64,000 nucleotides of DNA from Ligilactobacillus salitolerans (GTDB lineage Bacteria > Bacillota > Bacilli > Lactobacillales > Lactobacillaceae). Shown one piece after another: positions 8,938-18,063 of this stretch (positions are counted from its first letter, which is position 1; every line of letters begins with the position of its first letter). Under the pieces are notes generated by a model. The model was not told where the DNA came from and ran no database searches. It saw only the letters and a list, made by a program, of their open reading frames with translations. Both the position numbers and the translations under genes were made by a program. The stretch lies in assembly GCF_003864415.1 (NCBI RefSeq), contig NZ_BFFP01000001.1, positions 37,416-101,415 of the forward strand, read 5' to 3'.

Positions 8938-9200
8938 CATCAAAAAGACAAGTAGGATCTTGAGCACTGCCAGGGAGTTGGGAGTAAGTGGAAACCCAAT
9001 CAGTCCGCCGCTATCTGAATAACACTTTTTGTGCCGCATGCCCAAATGAGCTGCTCAGAGTAGGTTTTGACGTAGTCGGTCCGTTACCACCGAAGCGTAT
9101 GTTAGTACGTGTTTAAGATGTTTATGCTCGGGCATAAACTAAATTGGGTGGTACCGCGAGTCCTTCGTCCCTTCATTGGGATGAGGGGCTTTTTTTGTTT
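8938..9200 (+). promoter_or_regulatory. T-box leader of asnA (asparagine)
   Basis: The T-box core GGGTGGTACCGCG is at 9146-9158, followed by a terminator hairpin (CCTTCGTCCC with GGGATGAGG, then seven T) ending near 9198. Upstream is a stem I with the GGGAGTAAGTGGAAACCC apical pattern. The candidate specifier is AAC at 9021-9023 (GAAT-AAC-AC), an asparagine codon followed by a purine, in agreement with the downstream asparagine synthetase. Uncharged tRNA-Asn should stabilise the antiterminator and switch on asnA. Confidence 0.9.
9160..9200 (+). terminator. T-box terminator hairpin of asnA
   Basis: G/C-rich stem with G-U pairs, loop TTCATT, then seven T. It is the OFF-state arm of the T-box leader. 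Confidence 0.8.
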
Positions 9201-9214
9201 CTGTCAAACCCAAT

Positions 9215-9230
9215 TGTTTCACGTGAAACA
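9215..9230. other. parS site 1
   Basis: Perfect 16-bp palindrome TGTTTCACGTGAAACA, identical to the Spo0J/ParB binding consensus of Firmicutes. It lies between the T-box terminator and asnA. parS sites cluster near oriC, which agrees with yidC at the right edge. Confidence 0.9.
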
Positions 9231-9303
9231 GTTCCAACTTTTGAGGCCAGCACTTCATTTGAACTACAAGTTTTAAATTTATAGTGTGAAAGGAAAGATT
9301 TAT

Positions 9304-10311
9304 ATGTCAACCATTTTCCCCCAAGATTATCAACCAACTTTGTCGGTTAGAAAAACTGAAGAGGCTATCCGTTATATCAGAGAAACTTTCCAAGATGAAT
9401 TCGGCAAACAAATGCACCTTTCTCGCCTCTCTGCACCAATGTTTGTCAGTCAAACCACTGGCTTAAATGACAACTTGAACGGTGTCGAAACACCGGTCTC
9501 CTTTTCTATGCAGGCTTTACCTGGACAGACGATCGAAATTGTTCATTCCTTAGCCAAGTGGAAGCGTGATGCCTTAAGACGCTATGGTTTCGGGATCCAC
9601 GAAGGTTTATATACAAACATGAACGCGATCCGCAAAGATGAAGTCCTAGATAATTTTCATTCGATCTACGTTGACCAATGGGATTGGGAAAAGGTCATCA
9701 CTAAAGAAGAACGGACACTTGCGACCTTGGAGTCTACTGTTCAACAGATCTTTACTGTGATCAAGCACATGGAAGACGAGGTCTGGTACAAATACCCGGA
9801 CGCCGTTTATCATCTGCCAAAGAAGATCCATTTCGTTACGACTCAAGAATTAGAAGACCGTTACCCAACACTCTCCCCCAAGGAACGCGAAAACGCGATC
9901 TGCAAAGAATTAGGTGCTGTCTTCTTGCTCCAGATCGGCGGCGCTTTAAAGAGCGGCAAACGCCATGACGGTCGGGCACCAGACTATGACGACTGGAAGT
10001 TAAATGGTGATATCTTGTTCTGGTATGAGCCGCTCCAATGTGCCTTAGAAATTTCTAGTATGGGAATCAGGGTCGACGCTGCTGCATTACAAGAACAGCT
10101 AGAAGTTGCGGGTGCAACAGACCGCCTGAAATACCCCTACCACCAAATGATCCTTCACGACCAAATGCCATTTACGATCGGCGGCGGGATCGGGCAGTCA
10201 CGCTTGTGCATGCTGCTGTTAGGCAAGGTCCATGTCGGCGAGGTTCAAGCAAGTGTTTGGCCGCAAGAACTGGTCGCTTCCTGTGAACAGCACAATATTC
10301 ACCTGCTATAA
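9304..10311 (+). CDS. asnA: Aspartate-ammonia ligase (asparagine synthetase A)
   Basis: ATG 9304 is preceded by AAAGGAAAG; a GTG at 9286 is in frame but sits before the ribosome site. The 335-residue length fits AsnA. Class II tRNA-synthetase-like fold with LSAPMFV, the [10 protein letters not shown] segment, the [12 protein letters not shown] stretch, [23 protein letters not shown], and a C-terminal [14 protein letters not shown] motif 3. It makes asparagine from aspartate, ammonia and ATP. Controlled by the T-box leader just upstream. Confidence 0.97.
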   Translation: MSTIFPQDYQPTLSVRKTEEAIRYIRETFQDEFGKQMHLSRLSAPMFVSQTTGLNDNLNGVETPVSFSMQALPGQTIEIVHSLAKWKRDALRRYGFGIHEGLYTNMNAIRKDEVLDNFHSIYVDQWDWEKVITKEERTLATLESTVQQIFTVIKHMEDEVWYKYPDAVYHLPKKIHFVTTQELEDRYPTLSPKERENAICKELGAVFLLQIGGALKSGKRHDGRAPDYDDWKLNGDILFWYEPLQCALEISSMGIRVDAAALQEQLEVAGATDRLKYPYHQMILHDQMPFTIGGGIGQSRLCMLLLGKVHVGEVQASVWPQELVASCEQHNIHLL

Positions 10312-10461
10312 GTGAAATGCGGGCTATTAAAATGTGTTTTTTGCCTAGTGTTGACAATTTCTGCAACTTGGCTAACTTTATTTAGGTAAAATTATCAGAT
10401 AAAATGTTTTATACAATTTAAATTGTAATATTTTTGTAACTCGCTCACCCGTTGAAAGTGT

Positions 10462-10592
10462 TATACTGGAAAACATTGAGGATCGCAAGGCGATTCGATA
10501 TTCGCCTGGGTGTGTAGTATTCGCTCTACGTTCCCAGAGCTAACATTATTTTTACATAAAAAAAGTCGGTCATCTGACCGGCTTTTTTTGTA
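10462..10592 (+). ncRNA. Candidate structured small RNA with own promoter and terminator
   Basis: An extended -10 (TGTTATACT, -10 hexamer 10462-10467) predicts a start near 10474. The following 85 bases hold a hairpin GGCGA/TCGCC (10489-10506) and a longer one with CTGGG/CCCAG and GTAG/CTAC arms (10506-10537), then a strong terminator (AGTCGGTCA/TGACCGGCT, seven T, ending 10589). There is no open frame. It follows asnA by 150 bases. I cannot match it to 6S, SRP or tmRNA by eye. The -35 is poor. Confidence 0.5.
10558..10590. terminator. Bidirectional terminator
   Basis: A-run, stem AGTCGGTCA/TGACCGGCT, T-run. It serves the small RNA on the plus strand and the convergent permease gene on the minus strand. 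Confidence 0.85.
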
Positions 10593-10598
10593 TCTTTT

Positions 10599-12122
10599 CT
10601 ATTTAACAGGTGTTTTTTGCGCCAGCGAACTTGGCTCACCGTTGATCCGTTTCTCGGCAAAAAAGTAAAATACCCAGGCAACTAGGCCAAAGAAAACCGG
10701 TCCAATGATCGTCCAAAAAGCAGTTTGATAATCGTGTTCCATTAAAGGTTCAACACAAGTAAAACCGATCCCCCCGACCAAAACAACTAAAATAAGTGCT
10801 ACGATCAAGTTCGTCCACTTGGAATTAGTAAATATCTCATAGGGACGATTCAAGTCTGTCCGTTTTTTGAAGAACGGAAAAGCTCCAACTAAGAAGAGGT
10901 ACGGGAAAGTGGTCGAAACATTCGCCATGTCAGTCAAAATCGTATAGAATTTCTGCGCTGCTGAACCGCCAAAGGCAACTAAGAAAATAAAGAGGGCCAC
11001 GATCCCCATCTGCAGCCACATCGCATTAGCTGGCATGTTATGCTTGTTCATTTTCGTTATTTTGGCTGGCCATAAACGCGGATCCGAACCCAAGATGAAA
11101 GATTTAATTGGTGAATAAACCAAAACGAAGAAGGCACCTAGATAGCCCATAAACATTCCGATCCCAGCGAAGCGAGTCATGATCCCGCCCAAAACGATCC
11201 CAGTCGCGTGACTCAGGCCCAAAGCACTCCCCAGCTGCACACCAAGATTATTCATCAAAATATAAGTAATGTTACCTAAATTAACTTCAAAACCGCTTAA
11301 AACTGCCTTCCAGTTTGTAGAGATCCCCCAGAAAAAGATCATCAAGGCATACCCAACAGTGATAAAGATCGTCGAAATAACCAAAGCCTTCGGGAAGGTT
11401 TTTTCCGGCCGGTCGATATCATCCATAATTCCGCCCATCGATTCCATTCCGCCATAAGCAAAGACAGCGTAGATCACAAATGAGATCAAGGCCATCGAAC
11501 TGCCAAAGCCTGGATTAGGTGAGCTAAAGAAACTGCCGGCACCATGCAGAGGTTCGGCAAGTGCCCCGCCATTACCGATCCAGACAACTAGACTAGCAAC
11601 CAAGAACAAAGCATCTAAGATCACAATACACATTCCGCCTAAGGATGATATCTTCGCAATGAAGTTCATCCCGTGGGTAGTCGTATAAGTGACAAATAAG
11701 ATCCAGATGATCCCTAATAAACCAATCGTCTGCGTCGCATTCAACCCAAATAAACTCCAGGTCTGGGTTGCATCATGTCCAAAAATCATCGCTGACAGTG
11801 GGATCCAGACCTTAGAAGAGGTCGAAACTAGCCAGACGATCCAAGATGAAAGCCAGATGAACGTCCCAATAAAGGCGGCTTTTTCACCAATTGAACCTGC
11901 CAGCCACGAATAGATCCCGCCCTTGGCCTCCTTAAACGCTGAGCCGTATTCAGCAAACATCAAAGAACTCGGCAAAAAGAAGAGCAAGGCCGCAAGAATA
12001 TACCAGAAGATGCTGGCATAGCCCATCTGATAATATGCAACAGTTGTATTCGCAAAACCAAAAATCGACGAAAAAGTCATCATAACTAAGCCGCCAGTTC
12101 TGATTTTCTTTGTCTTTTCCAA
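10599..12122 (-). CDS. APC-family amino acid permease, YjeM-like
   Basis: I choose TTG 12122 with AGGAGTG eight bases upstream; an in-frame TTG at 12152 lies before the ribosome site. The 507-residue protein has about 12 membrane helices. Family features are the N-terminal SSIFGFANTTVAYYQMGYA, SSLMFAEYGSAFKEAKGGIYSW, YAVFAYGGMESMGGIMDD and the repeated aromatic-rich helices of the glutamate/GABA-type YjeM branch. It imports or exchanges an amino acid; the substrate is not known. It stands alone. Confidence 0.85.
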   Translation of the reverse strand: MEKTKKIRTGGLVMMTFSSIFGFANTTVAYYQMGYASIFWYILAALLFFLPSSLMFAEYGSAFKEAKGGIYSWLAGSIGEKAAFIGTFIWLSSWIVWLVSTSSKVWIPLSAMIFGHDATQTWSLFGLNATQTIGLLGIIWILFVTYTTTHGMNFIAKISSLGGMCIVILDALFLVASLVVWIGNGGALAEPLHGAGSFFSSPNPGFGSSMALISFVIYAVFAYGGMESMGGIMDDIDRPEKTFPKALVISTIFITVGYALMIFFWGISTNWKAVLSGFEVNLGNITYILMNNLGVQLGSALGLSHATGIVLGGIMTRFAGIGMFMGYLGAFFVLVYSPIKSFILGSDPRLWPAKITKMNKHNMPANAMWLQMGIVALFIFLVAFGGSAAQKFYTILTDMANVSTTFPYLFLVGAFPFFKKRTDLNRPYEIFTNSKWTNLIVALILVVLVGGIGFTCVEPLMEHDYQTAFWTIIGPVFFGLVAWVFYFFAEKRINGEPSSLAQKTPVK

Positions 12123-12487
12123 GATAAACACTCCTAAAATATGTATATTCAAAATTCACTGTGAATATTTCCAGGTCAAGTATTTCAACGACGAACTGCT
12201 GTAAAACCTGCCCTTTTTATTCAGCTTTATTCCTAATACTGATTTTTTATTCATTTGTGACTGAGGAAAAGTATAGCACTGCTGCTGACCAGATATTCAA
12301 AAGCAAGTGATTTTTTATGCAATTAGCAGAGAATTTTAATACATTACGCCGCAAAACTAATTTAGTTGTCATTAAATTGCAACACATTATACGCAACTCT
12401 TTCAACAAATCAGGTCAATGCGTTTTCATTGAACCATCAACCCTTCCGTGATAGGGTAAAGCTAAAATTTTAAAGGAGTGTTCCCCT
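12123..12487. promoter_or_regulatory. Divergent intergenic region with a cre-like site
   Basis: About 365 bases between the YjeM-like permease and the DUF805 gene. AT-rich, without an open frame bearing a ribosome site. The stretch 12415-12428 reads TGAAAACGCATTGA on the minus strand, which matches the CcpA cre consensus TGNAANCGNWWNCA at all fixed positions except one. Function uncertain. Confidence 0.3.
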
Positions 12488-12982
12488 GTGGCAAAAATAC
12501 GTCCTGACCAGCCCGAAGATGGCATCACCTTCAAGACTGCCTTGCTGTCTTGCTGGAAGAAAACCTTAAATTATTCGGGTCGTGCTTATGTTAGCGAATA
12601 TTGGTATGTCATGATTTTCAACATTATTATGGCCTTTGCTGTCCTCCTTGCCGGACCGCCTTTACTGACTAATTCTTCTGCGGGAAAAAAGCTTCTTTTC
12701 TATGTTCTTTTAGGCTGCATCGCAGTCTTGCTCGGCATGCCTTCCATTGCCTTGACCGTGCGCCGCTTAAGAGACGCAGGTATCTCTGACCTTGGGATCT
12801 GCTGTTGGTTAATACCACTCGTCTTCCTTCCGGTCTTACGTGCAAGTTCTCTTGGCTGGCTTAACTTTTTCATCTCAGTCTTTGGGATCTTTGAGCTCTA
12901 CATCCTTTTAGCCCCGACCAACAAGTACGTCACTCAAACAACAACGGGTTGGCGCAGACTTTTTTTACGGCACACAAAATAA
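12488..12982 (+). CDS. DUF805 family membrane protein
   Basis: GTG start with AAAGGAGTG upstream. The 164-residue product begins FKTALLSCWKKTLNYSGRAYVSEYWYVMIFN, the typical DUF805 opening (aromatic and Arg-rich, then a first helix), followed by four hydrophobic segments and the TVRRLRDAG motif between helices two and three. The family is membrane-bound and of unknown role. Monocistronic with its own terminator. Confidence 0.85.
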   Translation: MAKIRPDQPEDGITFKTALLSCWKKTLNYSGRAYVSEYWYVMIFNIIMAFAVLLAGPPLLTNSSAGKKLLFYVLLGCIAVLLGMPSIALTVRRLRDAGISDLGICCWLIPLVFLPVLRASSLGWLNFFISVFGIFELYILLAPTNKYVTQTTTGWRRLFLRHTK

Positions 12983-13031
12983 AAGCTGCAGCATCACTGA
13001 CTTTTTCTAGCCAGAGATACTGCAGCTTCTT
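12981..13031. terminator. Bidirectional terminator
   Basis: AAAAGCTGCAG pairs with CTGCAGCTTCTTTTT around a 28-base loop, between the convergent DUF805 and ABC ATPase genes. Confidence 0.7.
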
Positions 13032-13032
13032 T

Positions 13033-13707
13033 TTATTGTTTTTGTGTCAAATGACCATCTTCAATTTCGTATAAATGATCGGCAAAGCCTATTAAACGCA
13101 AGTCGTGAGTCACTACGATGACCGCTTTATTATATTTGACTGCTAAATTTTTCAGCAAAGTCCCCACTTCTTTGACGCGCGAACTGTCTAAAGCCGCAGT
13201 CGGTTCGTCGGCTAAAATGATCGCCGGATTCGTATACAAGGCACGGGCAATTGCCACGCGCTGCTGCTGACCGCCTGAAAGTTCACCAGGATATTTATCC
13301 AGCAGCGAGCTGATCCCTAAGGTTGCTAAGATCTCATCATTTTCTGCCGGTGAGACGTTGCCCTTTGGCCGCACCTTTTTAACAAACTTAAACTGGTCTG
13401 CCACTGTCAAATAGGGCAGAAGCTTGTAGGACTGCAACACAAAGCCGATCTCATCTAAGCGTAAGGCATCGCGTTGTTTTTGTCCCATCTGATCGTACCT
13501 TTTATCATTCACAGTTACTGTCCCGCTAGTCGGAGTCAATAAGCCGCCCATAATAGCCAGAAAAGTACTTTTGCCAGAACCCGATGGCCCACTGATCACG
13601 CTCAGTGTTCCAGCATCAGCCGCAAAGTTAATTGCATGCAAGGCCTGGAACTTGGCAGAACCCGTCCCGTAAAAATGGTCAACATCTTTAATTGCAATTG
13701 TGCTCAT
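13033..13707 (-). CDS. ABC exporter ATP-binding protein, MacB/LolD type
   Basis: ATG 13707 has GGAGG seven bases upstream, inside the end of the permease gene. The 224-residue ATPase has Walker A (GPSGSGKST), the Q-loop FVLQSYKLLPYLT, signature LSGGQQQRVAIARAL and Walker B ILADEPTAALD, all typical of the MacB/LolD group. It powers the FtsX-type permease encoded immediately upstream. Part of a TetR-controlled operon (TetR-permease-ATPase), so probably efflux of a toxic compound or peptide. Confidence 0.9.
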   Translation of the reverse strand: MSTIAIKDVDHFYGTGSAKFQALHAINFAADAGTLSVISGPSGSGKSTFLAIMGGLLTPTSGTVTVNDKRYDQMGQKQRDALRLDEIGFVLQSYKLLPYLTVADQFKFVKKVRPKGNVSPAENDEILATLGISSLLDKYPGELSGGQQQRVAIARALYTNPAIILADEPTAALDSSRVKEVGTLLKNLAVKYNKAVIVVTHDLRLIGFADHLYEIEDGHLTQKQ

Positions 13708-13711
13708 CGCT

Positions 13712-14776
13712 TTATCCTCCAATCACCTTGACAGGGTCAACATTCAAGACACTCTTGAGTGAGACCAGACTGCCTAAAAGCCCCATCACTAACAATCCGA
13801 CACCCGCAGACACCAAAATTGGGACATCAAATGACATCGGAACTGTGACTGGCATCAGCACGGCCGTTAAAGCCGTCAATAAACCGCCTGCTAAAACTCC
13901 GCTGACCACCAGCAAGAAAGACTGCGAGATCGTCGCCCCGGCTAAAACCTTGCCCGGGATCCCTTGAGCCCGCAATACGGCGTAGTTGGGCAGCTTTTGC
14001 ATCGTTAAAATATAGAGGAAAACGGCAATGATCACGAGCGAGATCACCATCAAAAAAGCGATCATCATTACAAAAGTGCTATTTTGCGCGGTGTATCCTG
14101 GCAATTTATTAATGATCTGCTGTTTAGTATAAGTTTGAACACCAGTCTGATCATTATCGTACTTGGCATTCTTAGAAACGACCGCACTTGCTGTCGGCCC
14201 TGCCCCTTGTGTGCCGATGCCGCGCAGTGCTTTCCAGGTGTCAAGCTGGCCGTAAAATACCGGCGCAATATTCAGCTTGGCATTTTCAACAAAGCCGACG
14301 ATCTTGTATGGCGTTGTGCTGCCATTCAGGTAGAGGGTACTATTAAGTTTAAAGCCCTTGTCCTTTAAAGAAGAATCAACGACCAGTTCATGAGGACCGT
14401 TGACCTTGTGCCCCTGACTGATTTTCAAGTTGCGCGCGATAAACTGTTTTTCTTCCAAACCGACAAAAACAGCAGAAATCTTTTTCTTAGCGGCATTTTT
14501 AGCCACCACAGACGTTTCTCCGAGATATGCCTCTTTATCTGTCAATTGTCCAGCTTGTTTTTTTGTCACTAGTGATTGCCGCATATCAACGTTAGAATTA
14601 ACATTGAGCGCGACTTTATTAATGCCCCAAGAATTGATGGCGGCAGTGTTTTCCCGGGCTAAGCCCAAAGCTAAACTAGTCAAAATAAAAATCAAGTAGC
14701 CAATCAAAACGATCATTACGATCACTAAACCTGACCGAAATTTCTCTTTTTTGATCTCCTTTAATGCTAAAAACAT
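13712..14776 (-). CDS. ABC transporter permease, FtsX/MacB type
   Basis: A 354-residue protein with one N-terminal helix, a large extracytoplasmic region (about residues 40-225, MacB-like) and three C-terminal helices. The last helix block ends LGSLVSLKSVLNVDPVKVIGG, typical of FtsX-family permeases. It overlaps nothing but ends four bases before the ATPase start, and begins 17 bases after the TetR gene. Works as a homodimer with the ATPase in the family. Substrate unknown. Confidence 0.88.
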   Translation of the reverse strand: MFLALKEIKKEKFRSGLVIVMIVLIGYLIFILTSLALGLARENTAAINSWGINKVALNVNSNVDMRQSLVTKKQAGQLTDKEAYLGETSVVAKNAAKKKISAVFVGLEEKQFIARNLKISQGHKVNGPHELVVDSSLKDKGFKLNSTLYLNGSTTPYKIVGFVENAKLNIAPVFYGQLDTWKALRGIGTQGAGPTASAVVSKNAKYDNDQTGVQTYTKQQIINKLPGYTAQNSTFVMMIAFLMVISLVIIAVFLYILTMQKLPNYAVLRAQGIPGKVLAGATISQSFLLVVSGVLAGGLLTALTAVLMPVTVPMSFDVPILVSAGVGLLVMGLLGSLVSLKSVLNVDPVKVIGG

Positions 14777-14793
14777 TTTAATTCCCTTCTGCC

Positions 14794-15288
14794 CTATAAT
14801 TTCTGCAAGGCTGCCTTTAACTGACCCAGCCGAACATCCAGCGCAGCCGGATCAAGGACCACATCTCGTACTGTCTGGTGGTATAAGACCTTGAAAGCCC
14901 ACTTATCTGAGTCGATCTGAGTTGCTTTACTTCCTAAATAATTTTCATTGTGGAGATAATACATTTTGATAAACTTACGATAACCCGCCTGCTGCGTTTC
15001 GGTAATAAAAGCAGTGATCCTTTGCAGATAAAAATCAATATTTTCAGTGGTCGGTTTGGCAGGCATTTTCTGATGGATCTCTGCTAATGCAAAGTCAAAG
15101 GCATACTGGTAGGCGTCGGTCAGATCTGCAAAATATTTGTAAAAAGCACCACGGGCGATCCCTGCCTCTTTTACGATCCGAGCAACTTGAGCCTCAGCCA
15201 AAGGATACTCCTCGAATTCGGTGAATAAGGCTTGCCTGATGCGAGCCTGCTTGTCATGCGGTAAATTAGTAAAGGTTGCTAAAACCAT
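14794..15288 (-). CDS. TetR-family regulator of the ABC exporter
   Basis: A 164-residue protein with an N-terminal TetR helix-turn-helix (ARIRQALFTEF...VARIVKEAGIARGAFYKYFADLTDAYQYAF) and an all-helical ligand domain. ATG 15288 has AGGAG upstream. Two copies of a 13-bp palindrome flank its promoter, so it very likely represses its own operon, which continues into the permease and ATPase genes. Confidence 0.92.
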   Translation of the reverse strand: MVLATFTNLPHDKQARIRQALFTEFEEYPLAEAQVARIVKEAGIARGAFYKYFADLTDAYQYAFDFALAEIHQKMPAKPTTENIDFYLQRITAFITETQQAGYRKFIKMYYLHNENYLGSKATQIDSDKWAFKVLYHQTVRDVVLDPAALDVRLGQLKAALQKL

Positions 15289-15312
15289 CTGAATACTCCT
15301 TTCGGATTAAAG

Positions 15313-15361
15313 TGACACGGTGTCAATATGGTCATTATACATGATAGTGACACCGTGTCAA
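15313..15361 (-). promoter_or_regulatory. TetR operon promoter with two operators
   Basis: Two palindromes, TGACACGGTGTCA at 15313-15325 and TGACACCGTGTCA at 15348-15360, 35 bp apart. On the minus strand the upstream one overlaps the -35 (TTGACA, 15361-15356) and the -10 is TATAAT (15339-15334) with a TG extension and a 16-bp spacer. The layout predicts tight repression by the adjacent TetR protein. Confidence 0.88.
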
Positions 15362-15384
15362 CACATTGGGTTTATCTTTGCAAC

Positions 15385-15425
15385 AAAAAAAGCCTGTCCC
15401 TCTGCTTTTGCTTTGGACAAGCTTC
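15385..15425 (-). terminator. Terminator of the TDT transporter gene
   Basis: On the minus strand AAGCTTGTCC pairs with GGACAGGCTT, followed by a run of T, just after the TDT stop codon. Confidence 0.7.
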
Positions 15426-15433
15426 TCATAAAA

Positions 15434-16420
15434 CTATTCTTCTTCACTCTCTCTTGCAGCAACGTCTGGGACACTTCCAACTTGCGTCTTAACTAACCCG
15501 ATCAAAAACTTCAGATACATGACCAGAACATAGGTCACACCAATTATTGCTGCGATCAGCTCCAACCTAGCAAGCAAAATCAGACTTGAATTAACTTGCA
15601 AACGGGTCAAAAGGGTGGTCAAAGCAGTAGCTGAAATGACTAGCGGGAAAGTAAACGCCGCAAAACTCGGATAAAAATCAAACAGTGAATGCCGCCCAGA
15701 AAAATAAATTTTTCCTAATAAAACCAGGGTCGCAATGTACAAAGACTGTGCGAATATGCCTAAAGCGACTGCAAAAATCTGGTTGATACTCGAGAAACTA
15801 TTCAAGTACCCTGTCAGACACAATGATGCGGGGGCCGCAATGATCGTTAACAGCGGTAAAGCTCCCGCGGGAAGTTTTGAATGCCGAAAAAGCCGCAGGA
15901 AAACAATTGGAAAAACGAGCAGATACAAAGCAAGGGCCAGCCAGAAAAAGATCTGTCCAATCATTGGAATAAACAGCTTAGCGCTGACTGGGATCACTCC
16001 TAACCCCACAAACATTACGAACCAACTAGGATAAACCTCAGTTAAGGCTGGTTTTCTAGCCAGCAGGTTTACCCAGATAAAAGCCGCCATGATCGTCAGG
16101 TGACCAAGAATTGCTGCCAGCCAGAGAGCCAGTGCAAAATGAGTCCAGCCCCACCGTTGCCAATACATTGCTATCAGCATCAAGGCCATCGTAAAAGTCG
16201 GCAGAGTACCAGATTTCAGCGGATCCAGCAGCTCTTGGTAAACACTGGCAAAGGATAGACAAACCTTAACTAAAATCACAGCCATGAGCAGCATACCAAT
16301 GAGCCCCAAAAAATTACCAACCGCACTAAATCCCGTCATTAGCAATAAGTTGCCTAAGGACTCCAGCCCCAAAATCAAGCCGCAAAGGGCCATCGGAACT
16401 CGTTTCAAAAATTGCATCAT
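15434..16420 (-). CDS. TDT family transporter (tellurite/dicarboxylate type)
   Basis: A 328-residue protein with about ten membrane helices; it opens FLKRVPMALCGLILGLESLGNLL, the TDT/TehA/SLAC1-like N-terminus, and has YPSWFVMFVGLGVIPVSAKLF in the middle. Start ATG 16420 (a second ATG follows directly) has GGAGGAG upstream. The family carries C4-dicarboxylates, tellurite or anions. A LysR regulator is divergent, 114 bases away, and probably controls it. Confidence 0.85.
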   Translation of the reverse strand: MMQFLKRVPMALCGLILGLESLGNLLLMTGFSAVGNFLGLIGMLLMAVILVKVCLSFASVYQELLDPLKSGTLPTFTMALMLIAMYWQRWGWTHFALALWLAAILGHLTIMAAFIWVNLLARKPALTEVYPSWFVMFVGLGVIPVSAKLFIPMIGQIFFWLALALYLLVFPIVFLRLFRHSKLPAGALPLLTIIAAPASLCLTGYLNSFSSINQIFAVALGIFAQSLYIATLVLLGKIYFSGRHSLFDFYPSFAAFTFPLVISATALTTLLTRLQVNSSLILLARLELIAAIIGVTYVLVMYLKFLIGLVKTQVGSVPDVAARESEEE

Positions 16421-16534
16421 TCTCTCTCCTCCACAAAAAGCTTTATCTTTAGTATAATTTCATCAAAAGAATAAATAAAATTGATTATTTCTATCTTTTA
16501 AATAAATATTTTCTATCATAAAGGAAGTGCGCTG

Positions 16535-17365
16535 ATGCATCCATTTCTAAAAACCTTGATCTTAGTCTATGAAACACGAAGTTTTTCTTTGGCTGCCCAG
16601 GAACTTTTCGTAACTCAACCAACTGTATCCAACCAGATCCAACAACTGGAAAAAGAGGTCGGCCGGCCTCTTTTCGTTAGGGGACACCACCGTAAAGTTC
16701 AGCCGACTGCAGCGGGTAAATTACTCTATCACCAAGCTCTCAAGTTACAGGACATGTGGAATCACACGCAAGACAGACTGAGCCATATTACAGAACCGGA
16801 CCGCCGCTTGATCCGGATCGGCTTTTCGCAGACCGTTTCCCAGCTCTTAGCCCCTAAGTTCTTACAACTTGCTCAAAGCTCACTGCCAACGTACGACTGG
16901 CAAGTCAACGTGGATAATTCTGACCACATTGCGGCACTTTTAGCTCAAAAAAAGCTCGACGTCGGCATGGTCGAAAAGCCCCTGGCTGCCCAACCGGAAC
17001 TGTTAACACGAAAAAAGATCGCCAGCGATGAACTAGTTCGGGTTGGAAGAAAGACCGGTATCTGGCTTGTGAGAGAACCCGGATCCGGCATTGCTCACTA
17101 TACTAACCAATTTTTCCAAGAGTACGCTGTAGTCCCTCAAAAAAAACTGCAAATTAACCGTAACGAATTAATTTTGGACCTGGTTCAACAAGGTTTGGGA
17201 GAAACTATTATGTCTAAAAGCATCATCCCGCCAGAATTATCCAGCACCAGCCTCAACCAGCACTTTCAGAGAACATTGTATAGTCTGACTGCCAAAGAAC
17301 TGGATCGCAGCATTGCTGAAAAAATTAACGCTCTGCTCAGCCAATGTGCCCAATCTCCAAAATAA
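16535..17365 (+). CDS. LysR-family transcriptional regulator
   Basis: A 276-residue protein with a classic N-terminal winged helix (LKTLILVYETRSFSLAAQEL, then VTQPTVSNQIQQLEKEVG) and a LysR substrate-binding domain from about residue 90 with DVGMVEKPL. RBS AAGGAAG. Its divergent position relative to the TDT transporter suggests it controls that gene; the intergenic region is AT-rich (16421-16534) with an ATAATTT/AAATAAAATTGATTATTT segment fit for LysR binding. The effector domain seems slightly short. Confidence 0.9.
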   Translation: MHPFLKTLILVYETRSFSLAAQELFVTQPTVSNQIQQLEKEVGRPLFVRGHHRKVQPTAAGKLLYHQALKLQDMWNHTQDRLSHITEPDRRLIRIGFSQTVSQLLAPKFLQLAQSSLPTYDWQVNVDNSDHIAALLAQKKLDVGMVEKPLAAQPELLTRKKIASDELVRVGRKTGIWLVREPGSGIAHYTNQFFQEYAVVPQKKLQINRNELILDLVQQGLGETIMSKSIIPPELSSTSLNQHFQRTLYSLTAKELDRSIAEKINALLSQCAQSPK

Positions 17366-17371
17366 TCGTTC

Positions 17372-17426
17372 TAAAAAAGAGTTGGCCCACTATCCTAGAT
17401 TTGGATAAGGTGCCAACTCCTTTTTC
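17372..17426. terminator. Bidirectional terminator
   Basis: AAAAAAGAGTTGGC pairs with GCCAACTCCTTTTT around a loop containing an extra ATCC/GGAT pair; it lies between the convergent LysR and MerR genes. Confidence 0.75.
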
Positions 17427-17448
17427 ATGCGGGCAAAACTAACCGTGG

Positions 17449-17895
17449 TTATTTTTCAGCTGTTTGAACAATAAATTTAACCTGATCACCCGCATCGACC
17501 CCATACACATGCTGGGTCGGGTCTTCGTCTAACGGACCAAAATCAAAAATTGTTCCATCCTCAGTTTTCTCAATATTGCCAAGCCTGCTTAACAGTAATT
17601 TAGACAACGAATGGACGATTTCACGGCTAGCCTGTGCTTTTTCGGCAGCGGCGGGCAAAGTATAGCCTTCATCCATAAAAGCCTTGATGATCCTGATAAG
17701 CGGAATCTGCCCAATTCCCAGCTTGATAGCGCCATTGTCAGCCTTAACCGTTGATAAATAGCCGCTCTTGATCCAATAACGGACCTGCGTATCAGTGACT
17801 TCACTAGCCCGAGCTGCATCTCTGATACTCAATAAAATTTTATCCGGCCGAATGATCTCATGCAACCTTTTGCCATATTTACTAATTTCTTCCAT
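17449..17895 (-). CDS. MerR-family regulator next to drug efflux MFS
   Basis: A 148-residue protein. Residues about 20-90 form a MerR winged helix (LSIRDAARASEVTDTQVRYWIKSG...IPLIRIIKAFMDEGY), then a short C-terminal region with an extended tail. It is divergent from the MFS/DUF4811 operon, a layout common in lactobacilli, and likely controls it. No cysteine pattern of metal-sensing MerR proteins is present, which favours a drug or stress signal. Confidence 0.85.
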   Translation of the reverse strand: MEEISKYGKRLHEIIRPDKILLSIRDAARASEVTDTQVRYWIKSGYLSTVKADNGAIKLGIGQIPLIRIIKAFMDEGYTLPAAAEKAQASREIVHSLSKLLLSRLGNIEKTEDGTIFDFGPLDEDPTQHVYGVDAGDQVKFIVQTAEK

Positions 17896-18063
17896 ATTCC
17901 TCTCACATTCTTAATTTTGTATTCTACTGGAATTTTATAACATTGTTTCATCCTCTCTATTATTACCATAAAAATGTAACCGTATCAACTTTTTAACAAA
18001 CAATATTAAATAGTTGACAAACAAAAGCAAATAATTTATATTGGAACTTATCCTTATTATTGA

